A stretch of 17,036 nt of DNA from Peptococcaceae bacterium BRH_c23. Its GTDB lineage: Bacteria; Bacillota_B; Desulfitobacteriia; Desulfitobacteriales; Desulfitobacteriaceae. The DNA lies in assembly GCA_000961805.1 (NCBI GenBank), contig LADV01000154.1:1-17036 (forward strand). Reading direction: 5' to 3'. Below, piece after piece: positions 12,290-17,036 of the stretch. The notes below the pieces were generated by a model. The model worked only from the letters and a program-made list of their open reading frames with translations, was not told the origin of the DNA and ran no database searches. Each line of letters opens with the position of its first letter. Position 1 is the stretch's first letter. The position numbers were made by a program, and so were the translations under genes.

Positions 12290-15200
12290 TTATTTATACG
12301 CCAAGATTGTAATTAACATCTTCTCAATCTCTTTAAGCTCTTTATTGTTTCGCTTTGCGTAATCATCCACTTGAACCTTATCACTTCTGTGGATATCAAA
12401 ATATTTTGCATCTTGAGAGCTGAAGTACAGACCGCACACACTAGCAACAGGATCCATCATATAATGTTCTGTTAAAGTTATACCCGTATTACTTTCTCCC
12501 TCTAAAAGCTGAAAAAGTTTTGTTTTTTCAGCATGATCCCTAAGACAAGGGTATCCAAAGGCAGGTCTTATTCCCCTAAATGACCCTTTTAATAAAGATT
12601 TAAGCTCTAGATTTTCATCTGGAGCGTATCCCCAATAATCCTTTCTTACCTGAAGATGTAATAACCCCGCGAAGGCTTCTGCTAACCTATCAGCAAGAAG
12701 TTTTACCATAATTGCTCCGTAGTCATTGCCTTGTTCTTTAAGGTTCTCGGCATATTCCTTAGCACCAACGCCTGCCGTTACAATAAATCCGCCTAAATAA
12801 TCAGTTTTTCCACTATCCTTAGGGACTATATAATCCGCAAGGCATCTATAGACATTATCCTTGGAAATCGTTTGTTGCCTTAACATATTGAAGGTTGTAA
12901 CACTTCCATTATGGTACATTTCAAGGTCATCTCCTAAAGAGTTAGCAGGAAAAATACCCAAAACAGCATTTGCTGTAAGTATGTCTTCCCTCTCTAGTAA
13001 ATCTAACATTTCATTGGCATCATCAAAAAGCTTTTTAGCTTCTTCACTATATTTAGGATCTTCCATAATTTTGGGATACACCATGCCCATACCCCAAGCT
13101 ACAAAGAAATAAGACCAATCAATATAGTTTCTAATCTCGCTGATGGGGAAATTTTTCAAATGTTTAGTTCCAATTAAGTTTGGAACGCTTATACTTTCCT
13201 TATTCCAATCTATTTTAAATTTCTTTTCTCTAGCTTCTTCCAGTGGCACAAGCTTTCTTTCAATTTTCCCGTAGCTTTCTCTTAGATTTTGGTATTCCTC
13301 CTCAATTTGGGCTAAATACCTATCTCTTTCATTCTTATCGACCAGCTTTTTAGCAGCTTCTACGGCTTTTGAAGCGTCAACGCTATACACGACTCCCTTT
13401 GAATATTTAGGTGCAATCTTTAAGGATGTGTGAGTCTTAGAAGTTGTTGCTCCACCAATCATCAGGGGAATATTAAACCCTTGCCGTTCCATTTCCTCCG
13501 CCACATTAGACATCTCATCTAATGAGGGAGTAATCAGTCCACTCAGGGCTATGATATCTGCATTTTCTTTTTTTGCTGTTTGGAGGATTACTTCGCAAGA
13601 TGCCATTACTCCAAGATCAATAACTTCAAAATTATTGCAAGACAGAATGACTGAAACGATGTTTTTGCCTATATCATGGACATCACCCTTAACCGTTGCA
13701 ACGACCACTTTTCCTGCACTGCTACTTTCACTACTCTTCTTCTCTGCCTCAATGTATGGTAATAAAAAGCCTACAGCCTTTTTCATAACTCTTGCGCTTT
13801 TTACAACCTGCGGGAGAAACATTTTGCCTTCTCCAAATAATTCTCCAACCACCTTCATTCCATCCATCAGCGGTCCTTCAATAACCTTTTCTGCTCTGTC
13901 ATATTGTCTTCTGACTTCTTCAACGTCTTCTTCTATGAATTCCGCTATGCCTTTTACTAAAGCATGTATTAATCGTTCCTTGCAATCTTTCTCTCTCCAG
14001 GCAAGTTTATTCTCAACTTGATCCCCACCAGACGCTTTGTATTTTTCCGCAAACTCTAAAAGTTTTTCGGCAGAATCCGGTGTTTTATTCAAGATCACAT
14101 CTTCAACCTTTTCCAGGAGCTCCTTATCTATTTCATCATAAATTTGAATCATACTTGGGTTTACAATAGCCATATCCATTCCTGCAGCAATAGCGTGATA
14201 CAAAAACGCAGAGTGCATAGCTTCCCTTATGGCATTGTTTCCTCTAAAGGAGAAGGATAAATTACTTACCCCACCACTTACCTTGGCATAAGGAAGATTT
14301 TCCTTGATCCATTTTACGGTGTTAATAAAATCGACCGCGTAATTGTTGTGCTCTTCAATCCCTGTGGCAATTGCTAAAATATTAGGGTCAAAAATAATAT
14401 CAGTTGGTGGAAACTTCACCTTATTCACTAATAAATCATAAGCTCTTTTGCAAACTGCAATTCTCTTCTCAAAAGTATCTGCCTGGCCTTGTTCATCAAA
14501 AGCCATTACCACAACGCCCGCACCATATCTTTTAATTAACGTCGCTTGCCGAATAAACTCCTCTTCCCCTTCTTTTAGGCTTATAGAATTTACAACTGCT
14601 TTACCTTGAATTGCCTTTAAGCCTACTTCTAAAACCTCAAATTTTGATGAATCAATCATCACTGGAACTCTGGAAATATCTGGCTCGCTAGCGAGAAGCT
14701 TAAGAAATATATCCATTTCACTTAAGGCATCAAGTAGCCCATCATCAAAGTTTATATCTATAATTTGTGCTCCGTTTTCCACCTGTTCCTTGGCCACAAA
14801 TAATGCTTCTTCATATTTTTTCTCTCTAATTAGTCTTGCAAACTTAGCTGATCCAGAAACATTCGTTCTTTCCCCAATATTGACAAAATTATTTTCTTTC
14901 TTTATGACAATGGCTTCAAGACCACAGTAAACAGTCTCTTTCTCGATCAGAGGAATTTTTCTTGGTTTGATACCCTTAACCGCTTCACTGATCGCTTTAA
15001 TATGCGCCGGTGTTGAACCGCAACATGCCCCGACAATATTTAAATGACCTTCCTCTGCTAATTCCTTTACCAAAGCCGCAGTTTCTTCCGGACGTTCCTC
15101 ATACTCCCCTAGGGAGTTTGGCAGACCTGCATTTGGATGGAAGGTTACATACCGATCTTGTGTTTTGGAAAGATCTTTAATGAAAGGAATTAAATCCTTA

Positions 15201-15937
15201 GCGCCAAAGGAACAGTTTAATCCTATGCCAAGAATTTCATCACCCTTCATAGTGTGTGCAAAAGCTTCAAGCGTTTGACCGGATAAGATACGACCACTTT
15301 TATCCGCAATAGTACCTGAGATAATTATAGGCAGTGTTATACCTTTTTCCTCAAAGACATTTTCAGCTGCAAATATAGCTGCCCTAGCATTTAAGGCATC
15401 AAATATTGTTTCAATAAATATAATATCTACTCCACCATCTACAAGCCCCTGTACCTGCTCCCCATAAGCAAGTACGAGTTCCTCAAAGCTAATATTTCTT
15501 ATTCCTGGGTTTTCAACATCTGGTGAAAGGGATGCTGTTCTATTGGTAGGCCCAACTGAACCTGCTACAAAACGCGGTTTACTTGGATCAACGTTAGTAA
15601 AAAGATCTGCCTCTTCTCTTGCTAGCTTTGCTCCTTGGAAGTTAAGCTCATAGACCTTATCCTCCATACCATAATCCTTTTGAGATATTCTGGTTGCATT
15701 AAAGGTATTTGTTTCAATAATGTCCGCCCCAGCTTCTAGATAACTTTTATGAATAGCTTTAATAATCTCTGGATGAGTAATATTTAAAAGGTCATTATTC
15801 CCCTTTTGGCTTCTATGACAATTACAACTTCCGGTAAACTCTTGCTCATTTAAGTTATATCCTTGGATACAAGTCCCCATTGCGCCATCCAGGACAAGAA
15901 TTCTTTCCTTTAAATAATCCTCGATATTATATCTCAT
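12290..15937 (-). CDS. metH: cobalamin-dependent methionine synthase, full length
   Basis: A 1215-residue MetH that transfers the methyl group of methyltetrahydrofolate to homocysteine through cobalamin. All four modules are present. The homocysteine/zinc domain (about 1-325) has NCSFGA with C242 and GACCGST with C305/C306 as zinc ligands. The pterin domain (about 350-620) starts [13 protein letters not shown]. The cobalamin cap and binding domains (about 640-880) carry DVHDIGKN (752-759) with the lower axial ligand H754. The C-terminal SAM activation domain (about 900-1215) has [10 protein letters not shown] near 1121-1130 and [14 protein letters not shown]. coli MetH has 1227 residues, so no domain is lost. 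The ATG at 15937 is preceded by GGGGGC at about 7-nt spacing. No SAM, T-box or cobalamin leader is visible upstream. Reactivation would need a flavodoxin or partner not in this window. Confidence 0.97.
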   Translation of the reverse strand: MRYNIEDYLKERILVLDGAMGTCIQGYNLNEQEFTGSCNCHRSQKGNNDLLNITHPEIIKAIHKSYLEAGADIIETNTFNATRISQKDYGMEDKVYELNFQGAKLAREEADLFTNVDPSKPRFVAGSVGPTNRTASLSPDVENPGIRNISFEELVLAYGEQVQGLVDGGVDIIFIETIFDALNARAAIFAAENVFEEKGITLPIIISGTIADKSGRILSGQTLEAFAHTMKGDEILGIGLNCSFGAKDLIPFIKDLSKTQDRYVTFHPNAGLPNSLGEYEERPEETAALVKELAEEGHLNIVGACCGSTPAHIKAISEAVKGIKPRKIPLIEKETVYCGLEAIVIKKENNFVNIGERTNVSGSAKFARLIREKKYEEALFVAKEQVENGAQIIDINFDDGLLDALSEMDIFLKLLASEPDISRVPVMIDSSKFEVLEVGLKAIQGKAVVNSISLKEGEEEFIRQATLIKRYGAGVVVMAFDEQGQADTFEKRIAVCKRAYDLLVNKVKFPPTDIIFDPNILAIATGIEEHNNYAVDFINTVKWIKENLPYAKVSGGVSNLSFSFRGNNAIREAMHSAFLYHAIAAGMDMAIVNPSMIQIYDEIDKELLEKVEDVILNKTPDSAEKLLEFAEKYKASGGDQVENKLAWREKDCKERLIHALVKGIAEFIEEDVEEVRRQYDRAEKVIEGPLMDGMKVVGELFGEGKMFLPQVVKSARVMKKAVGFLLPYIEAEKKSSESSSAGKVVVATVKGDVHDIGKNIVSVILSCNNFEVIDLGVMASCEVILQTAKKENADIIALSGLITPSLDEMSNVAEEMERQGFNIPLMIGGATTSKTHTSLKIAPKYSKGVVYSVDASKAVEAAKKLVDKNERDRYLAQIEEEYQNLRESYGKIERKLVPLEEAREKKFKIDWNKESISVPNLIGTKHLKNFPISEIRNYIDWSYFFVAWGMGMVYPKIMEDPKYSEEAKKLFDDANEMLDLLEREDILTANAVLGIFPANSLGDDLEMYHNGSVTTFNMLRQQTISKDNVYRCLADYIVPKDSGKTDYLGGFIVTAGVGAKEYAENLKEQGNDYGAIMVKLLADRLAEAFAGLLHLQVRKDYWGYAPDENLELKSLLKGSFRGIRPAFGYPCLRDHAEKTKLFQLLEGESNTGITLTEHYMMDPVASVCGLYFSSQDAKYFDIHRSDKVQVDDYAKRNNKELKEIEKMLITILAYK

Positions 15938-16038
15938 TAGTTAGCCCCCTTAATTTTGAGTAAATACTTTTGATGTATTTGAACCTAATACATTCACTAT
16001 AGCATGATAAAAGAGATATAGGGTAACTCTAAAAAGCT

Positions 16039-16073
16039 ATGGCTTGTTATAGCATAAAACTATAACAAGCCAT
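16039..16073. terminator. perfect 14-bp terminator hairpin between the LysR gene and metH
   Basis: ATGGCTTGTTATAG (16039-16052) pairs perfectly with 16060-16073 across a 7-nt loop. T-runs flank it on both strands (TTTT after the plus side, AGCTTTTT on the minus side). It ends the LysR transcript. The remaining 100 bp before metH (15938-16038) is AT-rich and should contain the metH promoter, but no convincing -35/-10 pair was found. Confidence 0.75.
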
Positions 16074-16145
16074 TTTAGGGCATCTTATAAATAAGGTATA
16101 TAATTATGATTTTAGACGTGTAATAGGTTTCTACAGTGGAATCAT

Positions 16146-17036
16146 CTATAGATTTTTAGTTACTTTGTCCAATTCTTGCACATAAGCTGTCGCAAGCCTG
16201 CTAAGCGTTACACTTTTATGTGAAATCCATCCTACAGTAATAGTTTCATTAATATTCAAGGGTATTGGGATGATGTTATTGCCGTTAAGGTCAGCACTTA
16301 AAACGCCTGTTGAAATGGTGTATCCATTTAATCCGATCAGAAGATTAAACAGAGTTGCCCTGTCGCTCACACGGATACTCTTTTTATGAGATAAGGTACT
16401 CAATATTTCCTCTGAAAAATGGAAAGAATTGTACTCTCCTTGTTCAAAGGACAGGCAGGGATACGAATCCAAATCCTCCAACGTGACTCTCTCTTGCTTT
16501 GCCAGCGGATTTTGAGTACTGATGAAAACATGAGGTGCAGCTTTAAATAATACTGTAAACTCCAAATTGTTTTCTTTCATAAGCTTATTGATTACCTTTG
16601 AATTAAATTCATTGAGATACAAAATACCGATTTCGCTGCGGAGGTTTTTTACATCCTCCAAAATTTCATAGGTTTTTGTTTCTCGCAAGGTAAACTCATA
16701 TTCCTCCAAGGCGTATTTTTTTATGAGATTTACAAAGGCATTTACAGAAAAAGCATAGTGCTGGGTTGAAACAGAAAAGTGCTGGGGAGATGGCTTTGCA
16801 TCTAGGTAACGGTTTTTCAACAGTTCTGTTTGCTCCAATACCTGCCGTGCATAGCCAAGAAATTCTGCCCCCTCAACTGAAATACTAATTCCCTTGTTGG
16901 AGCGCTCAAAAATCGTGATATTAAGCTCTGCTTCCAATTCTTTTATTGCGTTGGAAAGGCTGGGCTGAGATATGAATAAACGCTTTGCAGCGACATTAAT
17001 GGAGCCCCAGGTTGCGATTACAATTGCATATTTAAG
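16146..17036 (-). CDS. LysR-family transcriptional regulator, start cut by window edge
   Basis: A DNA-binding regulator with 296 residues visible, open to the right edge; probably only a few N-terminal residues are missing. The winged-helix HTH is clear: LKYAIVIATWGSINVAAKRL followed by FISQPSLSNAIKELEAEL and FERSNKGISIS, the classic LysR pattern (A-A-x-x-L-x-x-S-Q-P-x-L-S). Its first methionine-like codon inside the frame (16937) lies within the HTH and is not the true start. The rest is the two-lobed ligand-binding domain. It is separated from metH by a strong terminator, so the two are not cotranscribed. Whether it controls metH is unknown, and the ligand cannot be inferred. Confidence 0.92.
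   Translation of the reverse strand, partial: LKYAIVIATWGSINVAAKRLFISQPSLSNAIKELEAELNITIFERSNKGISISVEGAEFLGYARQVLEQTELLKNRYLDAKPSPQHFSVSTQHYAFSVNAFVNLIKKYALEEYEFTLRETKTYEILEDVKNLRSEIGILYLNEFNSKVINKLMKENNLEFTVLFKAAPHVFISTQNPLAKQERVTLEDLDSYPCLSFEQGEYNSFHFSEEILSTLSHKKSIRVSDRATLFNLLIGLNGYTISTGVLSADLNGNNIIPIPLNINETITVGWISHKSVTLSRLATAYVQELDKVTKNL

Noticed and set aside
15938..16038. SAM riboswitch or T-box upstream of metH
   Set aside because: The roughly 100 bp between the terminator and metH are too short and show none of the conserved core motifs.
16146..16937. LysR gene starting at the internal TTG at 16937
   Set aside because: The open frame continues to the window edge and encodes the helix-turn-helix there, so the true start lies outside the window.
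1..17036. CRISPR arrays, tRNA or rRNA genes
   Set aside because: No regularly spaced repeats, no tRNA cloverleaf motifs (such as GGTTCRANNCC in context) and no rRNA signatures were seen on either strand.

Overview
The window looks like a low-GC Firmicute chromosome, most likely from the Clostridia. Supporting signs are AT-rich intergenic DNA, strong GGAGG-type ribosome binding sites, intrinsic terminators with U-tracts, cobalamin riboswitches, a full-length B12-dependent methionine synthase, and a Nik/Opp-type ABC importer. Almost all genes lie on the minus strand. Exceptions are a toxin-antitoxin pair and one ABC-exporter remnant.

Layout from high to low coordinates, which is the direction of transcription. 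(1) 16146-17036: a LysR-family regulator, cut by the window edge and closed by a perfect 14-bp hairpin. (2) 12290-15937: metH. (3) 11414-12254: a promoter, a cobalamin riboswitch, a 10-codon ORF, a terminator and a 66-residue unknown protein, followed directly by a second cobalamin riboswitch with an 11-codon ORF and a terminator. (4) 10658-11353: a gene graveyard. A secreted X2-domain protein, an Opp/Nik permease, a Fic-domain protein and an ABC exporter survive only as abutting fragments. (5) 4393-10612: an apparently intact importer operon, nikB-nikC-nikD-nikE-nikA-like, ending in a class I SAM-dependent methyltransferase. (6) 3231-4392: a plus-strand YefM/Phd-ParE toxin-antitoxin operon with a palindromic operator, an ABC-exporter tail, and two strong palindromes. 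(7) 1-3101: two further paralogous methyltransferases, a DUF3842 protein, a truncated DMT exporter, a FecE-type ATPase remnant, and the start of a second Nik/Opp permease.

The intact genes suggest a theme of small-molecule or metal-chelate import (the Nik operon and the permease at the left edge) linked to methyltransferases of one sub-family. One of these ends the importer operon, and another lies 89 bp upstream of a second importer's permease. The substrate cannot be read from the sequence. Nickel, a metal-chelate or a peptide are the family options.

The most unusual signal is a repeated leader element seen three times (1442-1543 and 2999-3101 on the minus strand, 3985-4024 on the plus strand). 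It has the core CCATGGAGGTYTGACYC followed by a hairpin. One stem pair changes in a compensatory way (GACTC/GAGTC to GACCC/GGGTC), and the frame Met-Glu-Val-stop is kept in all copies. It lies 5' of a methyltransferase, a truncated DMT gene and a truncated ABC-exporter gene. It may be an undescribed attenuator or structured RNA tied to this gene set. A second point of interest is the matched pair of riboswitch platforms: each has the same hairpin, the same ribosome binding site, the same 8-nt spacing, a very short ORF and then a terminator.
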